Source: a virus. Taken from it: a stretch of DNA of 26,856 nucleotides. Shown here one piece after another: positions 14,417 through 20,827 of this stretch (positions are counted from its first letter, which is position 1; the number at the start of each line of letters is the position of its first letter). The notes under the pieces are model-generated. The model was not told where the DNA came from, made no database searches, and saw nothing but the letters and a program-made list of their open reading frames with translations. The stretch lies in the IMG/VR virus record IMGVR_UViG_3300037367_000022, positions 1-26,856 of that record. The stretch is one strand, 5' to 3'. Position numbers and translations under genes: made by a program.

Positions 14417-14776
14417 TCACGATTGCACCGCTTTGGCGCGCCAAATGCTAAGTAAGGCACTCACAATCACGACCGCCACCACGCACCCGGCGACCGCGGC
14501 CCATTTGTGCCACCGCCGCGAGTAGTCTCGCGTGCCGGCCCAGGTAACTAGCGGCCCGGCCAGAACGCCTAAGTAGCCTGCTGCCACCCACCACGCGCTT
14601 ACTTTTGCGCTTCGAGCCATGCGCATACAGATAATCGACCCGAGAACAATGCCCGCGTTCGATGCGGCGAAGGCGCTCTCGGGCCCGCCCGGCTCGCCGA
14701 TGTAGATCGCGGTGTTCACGACTACGCCGACTACTATTGTGGCGGCGGCTGCCGCCCTGTACCAAGTCCCATTCAT
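14417..14776 (-). CDS. Hypothetical polytopic membrane protein
   Basis: 119 aa with about four hydrophobic helices: residues 6-26 (RAAAAATIVVGVVVNTAIYI), 35-52 (ASNAGIVLGSIICM), 61-82 (WWVAAGYLGVLAGPLVTW) and 92-112 (AAVAGCVVAVVIVSALLSIW). GGAG lies eight bases before the ATG. No lysis or superinfection-exclusion family is recognised, though small multi-pass proteins in accessory phage regions sometimes alter host membranes. Confidence 0.68.
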   Translation of the reverse strand: MNGTWYRAAAAATIVVGVVVNTAIYIGEPGGPESAFAASNAGIVLGSIICMRMARSAKVSAWWVAAGYLGVLAGPLVTWAGTRDYSRRWHKWAAVAGCVVAVVIVSALLSIWRAKAVQS

Positions 14777-14809
14777 GAACTGTTCTCCAGGTATTGGGTG
14801 TGACCAGGA

Positions 14810-14842
14810 TTACGGGATCACCAGAGCGCGCCACGCGCTCAT
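14810..14842 (-). pseudogene. 10-codon remnant of a duplicated MSAWRALV gene start
   Basis: ATG 14842 sits in an ATGA overlap with the upstream stop and reads MSAWRALVIP then TAA. The 25-nt segment 14819-14843 is identical to 14171-14195, where it begins a complete 41-aa gene in the same ATGA arrangement. This is most simply a truncated copy left by recombination; it may alternatively be a functional coupling element. Confidence 0.6.
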
Positions 14843-15027
14843 GACTGCACCTTGGCGATGGCGGCGCGGGCCTGCGCAAACGCGCGCATTGGATGCTGCT
14901 CGCAGTGATAGCAGTAATCGCAGAACTGATGATTGCGACAGTCCGGGCACTCGGTATGTGGTCGGCTGCAAATGGTGCAGTGCGTCTTGGCGGCGATCAG
15001 GTCAGCGCGTGGGTTCAGGGTTTGCAT
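14839..15027 (-). CDS. Small Cys/His-rich zinc-binding-type protein
   Basis: 62 aa from ATG 15027 (GGAG nine bases upstream); ATG 15033 lies too close to the RBS. The core has CTICSRPHTECPDCRNHQFC, then DYCYHCEQHP, giving CxxC, CxxC and CxxC-x-x-H groups spaced like a double zinc knuckle or treble clef. Such peptides often bind nucleic acid or proteins. It follows a leader shared with four nearby genes. Confidence 0.68.
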   Translation of the reverse strand: MQTLNPRADLIAAKTHCTICSRPHTECPDCRNHQFCDYCYHCEQHPMRAFAQARAAIAKVQS

Positions 15028-15069
15028 GGTCATTTACTCCTATGCCTTGTAAGTGTTCAGTGTATCCGC

Positions 15070-15222
15070 CTACCGGCGGAATGTTGTGACTCGCGTCACA
15101 AATGCGTCTAAGGCTTTGAAGGCCGCCACCAGCGACGCGATGATGAGGATCGGTATCGCCAGCAGTACTTGCAAGCCGGCGATGGCGAAAGGTATCAAAG
15201 CCAGAAGGATGATCATGTGCAT
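15070..15222 (-). CDS. Small membrane peptide
   Basis: 50 aa, MHMIILLALIPFAIAGLQVL. Residues 3-35 are hydrophobic (LLAIPILIIASLVAAF), consistent with two short helices or one hairpin, ending with a basic tail. TAGGAG precedes the ATG within the ATAGGAG-type leader. No family recognised. Confidence 0.6.
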   Translation of the reverse strand: MHMIILLALIPFAIAGLQVLLAIPILIIASLVAAFKALDAFVTRVTTFRR

Positions 15223-15287
15223 GGTTGTTTGCTCCTATGTCCTGATGCTTAGACTAGCACCGCTACGGGATAGTTGCGTGATTCACG

Positions 15288-15536
15288 TCACAAAAGCAAA
15301 GGATCAACCGGATCGGCGATAGCCTTGCGCAGCGCGTGAATGTCAAAACCATAGGTCTTGCAGTTACCGTAGAACGTGGCACGCGTCATCCCTAAAGAGC
15401 GGCACACGTCCGCCACAGTGCGCCCTGTTTGCACCAGGGCGATAGCCTTCAGCGTACGCGCCTTCGCCCGAGCAGTGCGCGCGTCGCGCGCTCTAATCTG
15501 CGCTTCACTTGCGTAATCTGTCCAAAAATCAGTCAT
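15288..15536 (-). CDS. Small helix-turn-helix DNA-binding protein
   Basis: 82 aa. Residues about 35-70 (GRTVADVCRSLGMTRATFYGN) form a clear HTH of the resolvase/Hin or transposase-like type (x-V-x-x-V-C-x-x-L-G-M-x-R-x-T-F-Y). The N-terminus is a basic helix (RARDARTARAKARTLKA). It is the first gene of the leftward block and abuts the repeat-rich intergenic region, so it is a natural candidate to bind the operator-like repeats there and control the divergent blocks. AGGAG lies eight bases before the ATG. Confidence 0.78.
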   Translation of the reverse strand: MTDFWTDYASEAQIRARDARTARAKARTLKAIALVQTGRTVADVCRSLGMTRATFYGNCKTYGFDIHALRKAIADPVDPLLL

Positions 15537-15731
15537 TTACGTATCTCCTATCGTGGAAAACCTTCGTGTATAATGTGTCAGGTTTGCTATGTGGGTGTCA
15601 AGTAGGCTTACTGAAAACGCGTATAAGTTACTGATAGCTATAGGAAAAAAGCCTAAAACGTGAGTGTATGGTGGGCTGGCAGGCTTATCTTCAAGTCAGC
15701 TGTGCGTTTTCTCTCTCTCCGTACATTGTTC

Positions 15732-15766
15732 TATATATAAAGCAAGACAAGCAAGACAAGCAAGTC
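15732..15766. repeat. AT-rich TATATATAA plus three 9-nt direct repeats (iteron-like)
   Basis: AAGCAAGAC occurs at 15740-15748 and 15749-15757, then AAGCAAGTC at 15758-15766, directly after TATATATAA. This is the pattern of a small DNA-unwinding element beside iterons. On the minus strand the same bases give TTGCTT, an 18-nt spacer and TATATA, so it could instead be a leftward promoter. Confidence 0.45.
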
Positions 15767-15861
15767 ATACATCCTATATTCTTCGCTGAAAACAATCGCT
15801 TACGGCACTGACTCACTTCACGCTCGCTTTTGTCAGGCTTCCCTAAGCGAACCATACACTT

Positions 15862-15937
15862 CGCGCGACACGGCGCAAGCGCTCGGCATGGTTCTTGCAC
15901 ACGACACGTGGCACAGTTCTTGCACGACACGGTGCAA
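15862..15937. promoter_or_regulatory. Three operator-like inverted repeats with GACACG core
   Basis: GACACG occurs at 15867-15872, 15903-15908 and 15926-15931. The third site is a perfect TTGCAC-GACACG-GTGCAA dyad (6-bp arms); the second has GTTCTTGCAC in front and a partial right arm; the first has CGCGC and GCGC arms. GTTCTTGCAC is itself repeated at 15891-15900 and 15916-15925. Repeated dyads between divergent blocks fit operators or initiator-binding sites. The HTH protein encoded next to the region is the obvious candidate ligand. Confidence 0.55.
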
Positions 15938-16129
15938 TACGCTTGCCAATAGCGACGGGGGTGAGAGCCCCTTTCGGAGGACCCCTGGCGTGCGGTGGAA
16001 GGCGGCGGTTCAGTGTGCAACTCCAATGCGAGGCCCCGCCAGCTTTCCGCGAGGGACCCGCAAGATCCGTGCCAATAAAACGGCCCCCGGCCTCGCGCAA
16101 AAAGGGACCCATCCGAGGCGCCAATTGTA

Positions 16130-16162
16130 AAAAGGCCGTATGTGGGGTACCGTACATACGGC
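16130..16162 (-). terminator. Hairpin with T-tract reading leftward
   Basis: GCCGTATGT (16135-16143) and ACATACGGC (16154-16162) form a 9-bp perfect stem with a 10-nt loop containing GGTACC. On the minus strand it is followed by CCTTTTT, matching an intrinsic terminator. No leftward gene is seen to its right, so it may block antisense transcription or end a small RNA. On the plus strand it lies about 80 nt before the first virion gene. Confidence 0.6.
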
Positions 16163-16241
16163 GCCGCGCCATACAGGTATCATTTTTGCAGGAGCGCGCG
16201 GACAAGGATGTCATTGCGCCTCAAGCACAGGGAGTGCACAC

Positions 16242-17168
16242 ATGCCGACACTTACGGACACGAACCAGCAATTTGCTTTGTCTATCTCCGCCGCTAACCC
16301 GGTGCAGTGGACGCTGCAGCTACAGCAGACTGTGGCCACGCCGCAGAACGCGGGCTCGGCTACCAACCAGCAGAATTTCGATTACGAGGGGAACATCACC
16401 CACGTCGGGCAAACAGACATCGGCGCGCCGGGCGTCTCAGGGTTCACCCTGGAGGCGACCTACGTCTCGATCCTCAACACCGACCCGAGCGTCACGCAGA
16501 CCATCAGCTACGGCAAGAACATCGTCGGCAGCGGCTATTTCCACGTCTCCCCGACCTTCGTGCTGGCGCCGGGCGAGTGTGCGATCTTCGTGAAGGACAG
16601 CGGATGGACAGTGTATGGCCCGAACGGCACACAGAAAGGACCCGCCGCGCCGGTGACGTTCGGCGATGGGACTACACAGTCGACCAGCGCCGCGCCGTTG
16701 AACATCAACGCATGCATAGTGTACAACTCGCAGAGCCAGGCTGTGAATGCGGCGACATCGATCCAGTCGGCCTTCGATACGGTAGTTGACCAGAACACAT
16801 CGCCTGGCAACAACGCCACACCGTTCTGGAATCCCGCGACGCCGACGTATCTCACGATCCCTGAGCCTGGGTATTACCTGGTAAATGCCGGGTACAGTAT
16901 CACCCCGAGCGCAGGCCCCGGTCAGACATATCTCCAGATTTACAAGAAGGGGTATCCGGGCGGGGCGCAGACCTGCTTCGCGCAGCAGTCGCAGGAGCAG
17001 AATCAGGCCGTAGACAATCAGTCGCTGAACGCCAGTGCGCTCATTGCCTGCGTGGCAGGGGATCAGATTTATTTCATAGTCGGGAACAGCGGGCCTGACA
17101 ACCTCAGCGTCTTTGGCGGGATTTCGACCTGCTACCTGTCCGTGGCGCTGCTGGCCGGGGGCGGTTAA
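16242..17168 (+). CDS. Virion surface protein with C-terminal C1q/TNF-like jelly roll
   Basis: 308 aa from ATG 16242 (GGGAG seven bases upstream); an in-frame start at 16140 lies inside the hairpin and lacks an RBS. The N-terminal part (1-130) is beta-rich. A glycine/threonine linker (VTFGDGTTQSTSAAPLN) follows. The C-terminal part (about 157-305) has ACIVYNSQSQAV, PTYLTIPEPGYYLVNAGYSI, YLQIYKKG and a final hydrophobic GISTCYLSVALL, the spacing of C1q/TNF-type jelly rolls found in phage head fibres and decoration proteins. A receptor-binding or capsid-decorating role is inferred. It leads the rightward block. Confidence 0.65.
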   Translation: MPTLTDTNQQFALSISAANPVQWTLQLQQTVATPQNAGSATNQQNFDYEGNITHVGQTDIGAPGVSGFTLEATYVSILNTDPSVTQTISYGKNIVGSGYFHVSPTFVLAPGECAIFVKDSGWTVYGPNGTQKGPAAPVTFGDGTTQSTSAAPLNINACIVYNSQSQAVNAATSIQSAFDTVVDQNTSPGNNATPFWNPATPTYLTIPEPGYYLVNAGYSITPSAGPGQTYLQIYKKGYPGGAQTCFAQQSQEQNQAVDNQSLNASALIACVAGDQIYFIVGNSGPDNLSVFGGISTCYLSVALLAGGG

Positions 17169-17171
17169 CGC

Positions 17172-17226
17172 TTGACGGGGCCTACCGAAAAAGTAGCTTG
17201 ACGCTTCGCGCGCGGTCGAGTAGGTT
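17172..17226 (+). promoter_or_regulatory. Two tandem candidate promoters, the second giving a leaderless start
   Basis: TTGACG (17172-17177), 16 bases, TAGCTT (17194-17199); and TTGACG (17198-17203), 17 bases, TAGGTT (17221-17226). For the second, the expected transcription start is at or next to the ATG at 17233, implying a leaderless message; no Shine-Dalgarno is seen before that ATG. Both -10 boxes are imperfect. Confidence 0.4.
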
Positions 17227-17232
17227 CTATCC

Positions 17233-17502
17233 ATGCGCCGCCGATTGTTCACCATTCTGCTCATGCTGCTCGCGTTCTACGCCGGCAAGCGCTTTGCGGA
17301 ATGGGAGCACCGGCCGATTGTTGTCGGCAGCTTCCGCACCGCACCTCTGTGGCCGACAAGCGTCGAGGCGCCAAGGCTGAAGGATCTCGGACCGACCCGA
17401 GATCTTGGACCGCCGGTCGATAAGATTGAAGTGACGCCCGCCGAGCTGTGCTACGGCCCCAATCCGTTTTTCCCCGACATCATCTGCGAACAGGAGACCT
17501 GA
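17233..17502 (+). CDS. Small membrane-anchored protein
   Basis: 89 aa. A basic start MRRRLFTILLMLLAFYAGKR gives a single N-terminal membrane anchor or signal; the rest is polar and Pro-rich (DLGPTRDLGPPVDKIEV) with two late cysteines (LCYGPNPFFPDIICEQE). Possibly envelope-directed. No RBS, see the tandem promoter upstream. Function unknown. Confidence 0.65.
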   Translation: MRRRLFTILLMLLAFYAGKRFAEWEHRPIVVGSFRTAPLWPTSVEAPRLKDLGPTRDLGPPVDKIEVTPAELCYGPNPFFPDIICEQET

Positions 17503-17504
17503 CA

Positions 17505-17756
17505 GTGAACTTCCCCATCGTCATCATGATCGTATGGTTGAACGCCTCGGGCGGGATTGAAGCGCACGCATCGGGCGTCGCGGTGGATGTGGTGAGCTGC
17601 CAGAAGCTCGCCGAGAAGAATATCGCCGACGAGATCGCGCACAACCCGGACGTGAAAGGGCTCACACCGAAATTCGCCTGTTGGGATACGACTGCCGCCC
17701 CTAAAGCCCCCGTTGCTCCTGTCGCCCCGCCCAAGCAGAAGACTGACGAAGTGTGA
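17505..17756 (+). CDS. Small phage protein, GTG start
   Basis: 83 aa from GTG 17505 with AGGAG eight bases upstream. NFPIVIMIVWLN is a short hydrophobic N-terminus that could be a signal sequence; ASGVAVDVVSCQKLAEKNI and KFACWDT give two cysteines likely to pair outside the cytoplasm. An Ala/Pro/Val tail (APKAPVAPVAPPKQ) ends the protein. Conserved small phage proteins of this look are known, but no function is assigned. Confidence 0.65.
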   Translation: MNFPIVIMIVWLNASGGIEAHASGVAVDVVSCQKLAEKNIADEIAHNPDVKGLTPKFACWDTTAAPKAPVAPVAPPKQKTDEV

Positions 17757-17757
17757 C

Positions 17758-17970
17758 GTGGCTCTTTGGAGCTTCGTCGAAGGGCCGCTGAAAGGATTGT
17801 GCCCGGCATGCAAGCTATTCCTGCGCACAGGCTGCGCGCAGGGGATTGTGCGGTGGGCCGGGCGTGACTGGCACATCGCTTGTGTGCTTCAATACCTGCC
17901 CGATGCGCCGCCACAGGCCCCACAGCCTGTGCTGGACTACGATTTTTCCGACTGGCAGGCCCACCCATGA
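17758..17970 (+). CDS. Small Cys/His protein, probable zinc-binding
   Basis: 70 aa, GTG start one base after the preceding stop. CPACKLFLRTGCAQG, WAGRDWHIACVLQYL gives C-x-x-C plus H-x-x-C, a plausible zinc site as in LIM-like or C2HC folds, with a Pro-rich tail. No clear RBS, so reinitiation after the preceding stop is likely. Function unknown. Confidence 0.55.
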   Translation: MALWSFVEGPLKGLCPACKLFLRTGCAQGIVRWAGRDWHIACVLQYLPDAPPQAPQPVLDYDFSDWQAHP

Positions 17971-18101
17971 TGCCCGAAGAAAACGACGATCTGCACACCG
18001 TAGTAGCGAAGCTCACGCTGTACGCGCTCAAGCTGACGGCGATCGCACTTGGCGTGCTAATCATGTTCGCCGCGCTGCTGGATCAGCTCAATGGGCATTG
18101 A
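17967..18101 (+). CDS. Small single-pass membrane protein
   Basis: 44 aa, MMPEENDDLHTVVAKLTLYAL, with one hydrophobic helix (about residues 16-38, including TAIALGVLIMFAALL). It starts in an ATGA overlap with the upstream stop and its end overlaps the next gene by 11 bases. Size and position before packaging genes would suit a lysis accessory or membrane protein; not recognised. Confidence 0.6.
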   Translation: MMPEENDDLHTVVAKLTLYALKLTAIALGVLIMFAALLDQLNGH

Positions 18102-18393
18102 CAAAAAAGCCCGCGACCGCGGGGAAGCGGCGATCGACGTGATCGACGAGATCATGAGCGACCCATTCGCGGAAAATAAGGACCGCCTCGCAGCGGCGCG
18201 CGAGATGCTCGACCGCGGGCACGGCAAGCCGCAGCAGGCGGTCATCATGGTGCCGTTGGACCGACAGCGCCGGCAGGCCGCAGCTCTCTACACCGACGCC
18301 GAGCTGGACGACATCATCGACGTGGAGATAACATCCCGGCGAGACGAAGAACAAACCCTCTTAACCCACGAGATAGACCCCCTACTAAAATGA
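18091..18393 (+). CDS. Possible small terminase subunit (DNA-packaging protein)
   Basis: 100 aa. AAIDVIDEIMSDPFAENKDRLAAAREMLDRGHGKPQQ resembles the segment A-A-x-x-L-L-D-R-G-x-G-K-P frequently seen in small terminase-like phage proteins, followed by an acidic TDAELDDIIDVEI helix. It lies upstream of the large terminase, with the methyltransferase, glycosyltransferase and a 46-aa gene between. The assignment rests on this motif and position only; a ParB- or regulator-like alternative is possible. Confidence 0.5.
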   Translation: MGIDKKARDRGEAAIDVIDEIMSDPFAENKDRLAAAREMLDRGHGKPQQAVIMVPLDRQRRQAAALYTDAELDDIIDVEITSRRDEEQTLLTHEIDPLLK

Positions 18394-19019
18394 CAATCCG
18401 CAGCAGGCTCTACAAAAACCAACCTTTCACCTATCCGGCGCAGCCTCTTCTGCCGTTCTGCGATGAGGGATGGAACAGCACCGAGTCGGTATTCGAGGCG
18501 ACTATTCGCCGCGTCAAGCCGACGGTCATACTGGAAGTCGGAAGCTGGTACGGCGCAAGCGCGATCCACATGGCGCGGTTGGCGCTGAACCAGCGCGGCC
18601 TGACCGATCCGCCGGTCGAGCTGATAGCGATCGACACCTTCCTCGGTTCTACCTACATGTGGCAGCTCGCCGAGTACGACAAGCATCGCGTGTTCGGCCG
18701 CGTCGATGTGTACCCTCAATTTTTGAGCAACGTGATCCATTGCGGCCTGACCAACACGATCACACCGCTTCCGATCGACTCGATCAATGCCGCGTATTTG
18801 CTGGCAGATTGCGGCATCAAGGCGGATCTAATCTACATCGACGGCGGTCACGACTATCCGCAAGTCGTGCAGGATCTGCGCTGCTACAAAACCTTATTGC
18901 GACCGGGCGGCGCGATGTTGGGAGATGACATCGGCCTAGCCGGCGTGTGGAACGCCGCGACTGAAGTCCTTGGGGAATTTGCGACTCACGACAGGAAATT
19001 CGTATGGACGGCACCATAG
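18390..19019 (+). CDS. SAM-dependent methyltransferase (Methyltransf_24-like)
   Basis: 209 aa. Motif I is VILEVGSWYGAS (47-58), the end of strand 2 is IAIDTF (D82), and DLIYIDGGHDYPQVVQDL (146-163) is the D-G-x-H-x-Y signature of this class, followed by RPGGAMLGDD. These FkbM/Methyltransf_24-type enzymes usually methylate sugars, small molecules or O-linked groups, not DNA. Starts in an ATGA overlap with the upstream gene and overlaps the glycosyltransferase gene by 16 bases, so the two likely act on a common glycan. Confidence 0.85.
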   Translation: MTIRSRLYKNQPFTYPAQPLLPFCDEGWNSTESVFEATIRRVKPTVILEVGSWYGASAIHMARLALNQRGLTDPPVELIAIDTFLGSTYMWQLAEYDKHRVFGRVDVYPQFLSNVIHCGLTNTITPLPIDSINAAYLLADCGIKADLIYIDGGHDYPQVVQDLRCYKTLLRPGGAMLGDDIGLAGVWNAATEVLGEFATHDRKFVWTAP

Positions 19020-19645
19020 TCACACCGTACGCGACCGAGCCCCGCGAGATGATTGAACGGTGCATCGCTTCGGTAAAGGCGCAGACGGTGCCCGTGCATC
19101 ATCTGCTTGTCGCGGACGGCAACCCGCGCCCCTGGATTTCTCAGGCGGGGGTAAAGCACGCAGCGCTCAATAGGCGCTACAACGACTGGGGGAACACTCC
19201 GCGCGCATACGGCATGGAGAATGCGGCCGAGGGCGGCGCGTCGTTCATTGCTCTGCTGGACGTGGATAACGTCTACGACCCGGACCACATTGAGAGTTGC
19301 CTTGATACCCTGCGCCGCTATCCGGGCGCGGACCTCATTGCGAGCCGTCGCCGATTCGTGCGCTACAACCCGGACGGCACGTACACCTCAAGCTCGGCAA
19401 TCGACGAACCGCAATCGAAACATATCGACACGAGCTGTTTTTTCTTCCTGCCCGGCGCATACGAACTGGCGAGATACATGTGGGCGAACGGTCCGCAGGA
19501 ATGCGCCAGGTATCGGTACAGCGTGGATCGCCACGTCTACGGCGCGCTGAAGGCCGCGAATAAATTCATCGCCTTCACCAATCGCGAGACGGTGACATAC
19601 ACCATCCATAGTGTAGAGGCATCGGCGCGCCATGAAGCCAAGTAA
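19004..19645 (+). CDS. GT-A fold glycosyltransferase (GT2-like)
   Basis: 213 aa. VTPYATEPREMIERCIASVKAQTVP and LLVADGN match the nucleotide-sugar-binding first half of GT-A enzymes; the DxD motif is in ALLDVDNVYDPDH (86-88). Catalytic acid could lie in the later segment with RYSVDRHVYGALK. It is encoded with a methyltransferase between packaging genes. Target unknown: virion glycan or host surface. Confidence 0.8.
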   Translation: MDGTIVTPYATEPREMIERCIASVKAQTVPVHHLLVADGNPRPWISQAGVKHAALNRRYNDWGNTPRAYGMENAAEGGASFIALLDVDNVYDPDHIESCLDTLRRYPGADLIASRRRFVRYNPDGTYTSSSAIDEPQSKHIDTSCFFFLPGAYELARYMWANGPQECARYRYSVDRHVYGALKAANKFIAFTNRETVTYTIHSVEASARHEAK

Positions 19646-19772
19646 AAAGCCGCACATCTTCAAGCGCGGTGCCTGGTGGTACTGCGGTTGGGGCGGCCGC
19701 ATGGTGAACGGCTGTGCAAGCGGCCGCACGCCGCTGAAGGCATATTTGATCCTTATGGCGTATCCGGCATGA
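19632..19772 (+). CDS. Small conserved phage protein upstream of terminase
   Basis: 46 aa, MKPSKKPHIFKRGAWWYCG, GRTPLKAYLILMA. The pattern (PxIFKRxGWWYCG ... GxGRTPLxAY) recurs in tiny phage proteins. It overlaps the glycosyltransferase end by 14 bases and the terminase start by ATGA. A single CW-rich fold, function unknown. Confidence 0.7.
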   Translation: MKPSKKPHIFKRGAWWYCGWGGRMVNGCASGRTPLKAYLILMAYPA

Positions 19773-20827
19773 ACCCGGATCGCCAACCAATAACCCCATC
19801 GCAAGCCGCGATCGAGAAACTGCGACGCCAGAGGGCACGCACAAGCCTCGCTGAATTCAGCCAGTGCATCGACATCCCCGGCGTGCCGATATGGGGCGAA
19901 GGCGAAAGCGATCCGCTCGATGGCGTGGAGGATGGCGACACGCGCATTGTCGAGAGGCGGCCGACAATGTTCACACCGATCGAGTCGCGCATCGCGCTTC
20001 ACCATCTCGTGATGATGATGGCGATTCAGAAGTGCATCGAGACCCCGCGCGGCAGGCTCATGATTTTCGCCCCACCTGGCTCTGCCAAGAGTACGTACGC
20101 TTCAGTCGTCGGCCCCTCTTGGGCCATGGGCAGGAAGCGCAACCAGTCGATCATCCTGGGCGGCTACGGCACCAGCATCGCGGCCAAGCAGAGCCGCAAA
20201 GTGCGCGCCGTCGTCAAGGAGCAGATATACACCGCGCTGTGGGATTCGGCGCCGCGGCTGTTGGATGACCAGAGGGCCATCGACGACTGGAGCTTGACCA
20301 ACGGCAGTAGTATGATGGCAGCCGGCCTGCTTGCCGGAATCACGGGCAACAGAGCAGACGGTTTTGTCATCGACGATCCCGTAGCAAACCGCGAGCAGGC
20401 CGATTCCTCCGCGATCCGCGAGAAGACCTACCAGGAGTACATCGACACGGTAATGACCCGTGCCAAGCCGAAGATGTGGTGTATTCTGATTCAGACGCGA
20501 TGGCACGAGGAAGACCTTGCGGGCTCAATTCTACCTGCGAACTACGAGGGCGAGTCAGGTCGCATCCATTGCCGCGACGGCCAATGGTGGGAAGTCCTGT
20601 GTATTCCGGCTAAAGCTGAGCGTGTGGACGATCCATTGGGCCGAACGGTGGGAGAGTATCTTTGGCCGGAGTGGTTCCCGCGCGAGCACTGGAGCACATG
20701 GGAAGACAACCCGCGGGCTGCTCGCACATGGTCAGCGCTGTACCAACAGCGGCCGGCGCCACTTGCGGGCATCCACTTTTCACGAGAGATGTTCAAGCTT
20801 TACGACCCGTTCCTGCCACCGCTATGA
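19769..20827 (+). CDS. terL: Large terminase, ATPase part
   Basis: 352 aa starting MNPDRQPITPSQ in an ATGA overlap with the upstream gene. Walker A is APPGSAKST (101-109), Walker B FVIDDP (199-204), and coupling motif C IQTRWHEEDLAG (241-252). WSALYQQRPAPLAGIHF and FKLYDPF (to 347) match the linker region before the nuclease domain. Whereas most terminases continue into the nuclease, this frame stops at TGA 20825-20827, and the nuclease continues in a second gene starting four bases earlier. Function: ATP-driven DNA packaging motor. Confidence 0.9.
   Translation: MNPDRQPITPSQAAIEKLRRQRARTSLAEFSQCIDIPGVPIWGEGESDPLDGVEDGDTRIVERRPTMFTPIESRIALHHLVMMMAIQKCIETPRGRLMIFAPPGSAKSTYASVVGPSWAMGRKRNQSIILGGYGTSIAAKQSRKVRAVVKEQIYTALWDSAPRLLDDQRAIDDWSLTNGSSMMAAGLLAGITGNRADGFVIDDPVANREQADSSAIREKTYQEYIDTVMTRAKPKMWCILIQTRWHEEDLAGSILPANYEGESGRIHCRDGQWWEVLCIPAKAERVDDPLGRTVGEYLWPEWFPREHWSTWEDNPRAARTWSALYQQRPAPLAGIHFSREMFKLYDPFLPPL

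Larger units (their letters stand above)
15537..16241. other. Divergent non-coding region, candidate control region/origin
   Basis: About 705 bases between the leftward and rightward blocks with no convincing gene. Reading frames of up to about 123 aa occur but lack RBSs and family features. The region contains an AT-rich start, a TTGACA on the minus strand (15601-15596), a TATAAT on the plus strand (15569-15574) without a good partner, three 9-nt direct repeats, three operator-like inverted repeats, imperfect direct repeats near 16054-16127 and a leftward hairpin with T-tract. Together these suggest promoters for both blocks and possibly the replication origin. Confidence 0.6.

Noticed and set aside
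12000-15600. Diversity-generating retroelement suggested by repeat variation
   Set aside because: No reverse transcriptase, template repeat or adenine-biased differences are visible; variation is by 15-nt unit and single small indel.
15560-15600. Rightward promoter at TATAAT (15569)
   Set aside because: No -35 element at a suitable distance, and the gene it would drive is almost 700 bases away behind a hairpin.
15691-16214. Minus-strand frames of 111 and 123 aa in the intergenic region
   Set aside because: No RBS, no family features, and they run through the operator-like repeats and terminator hairpin.
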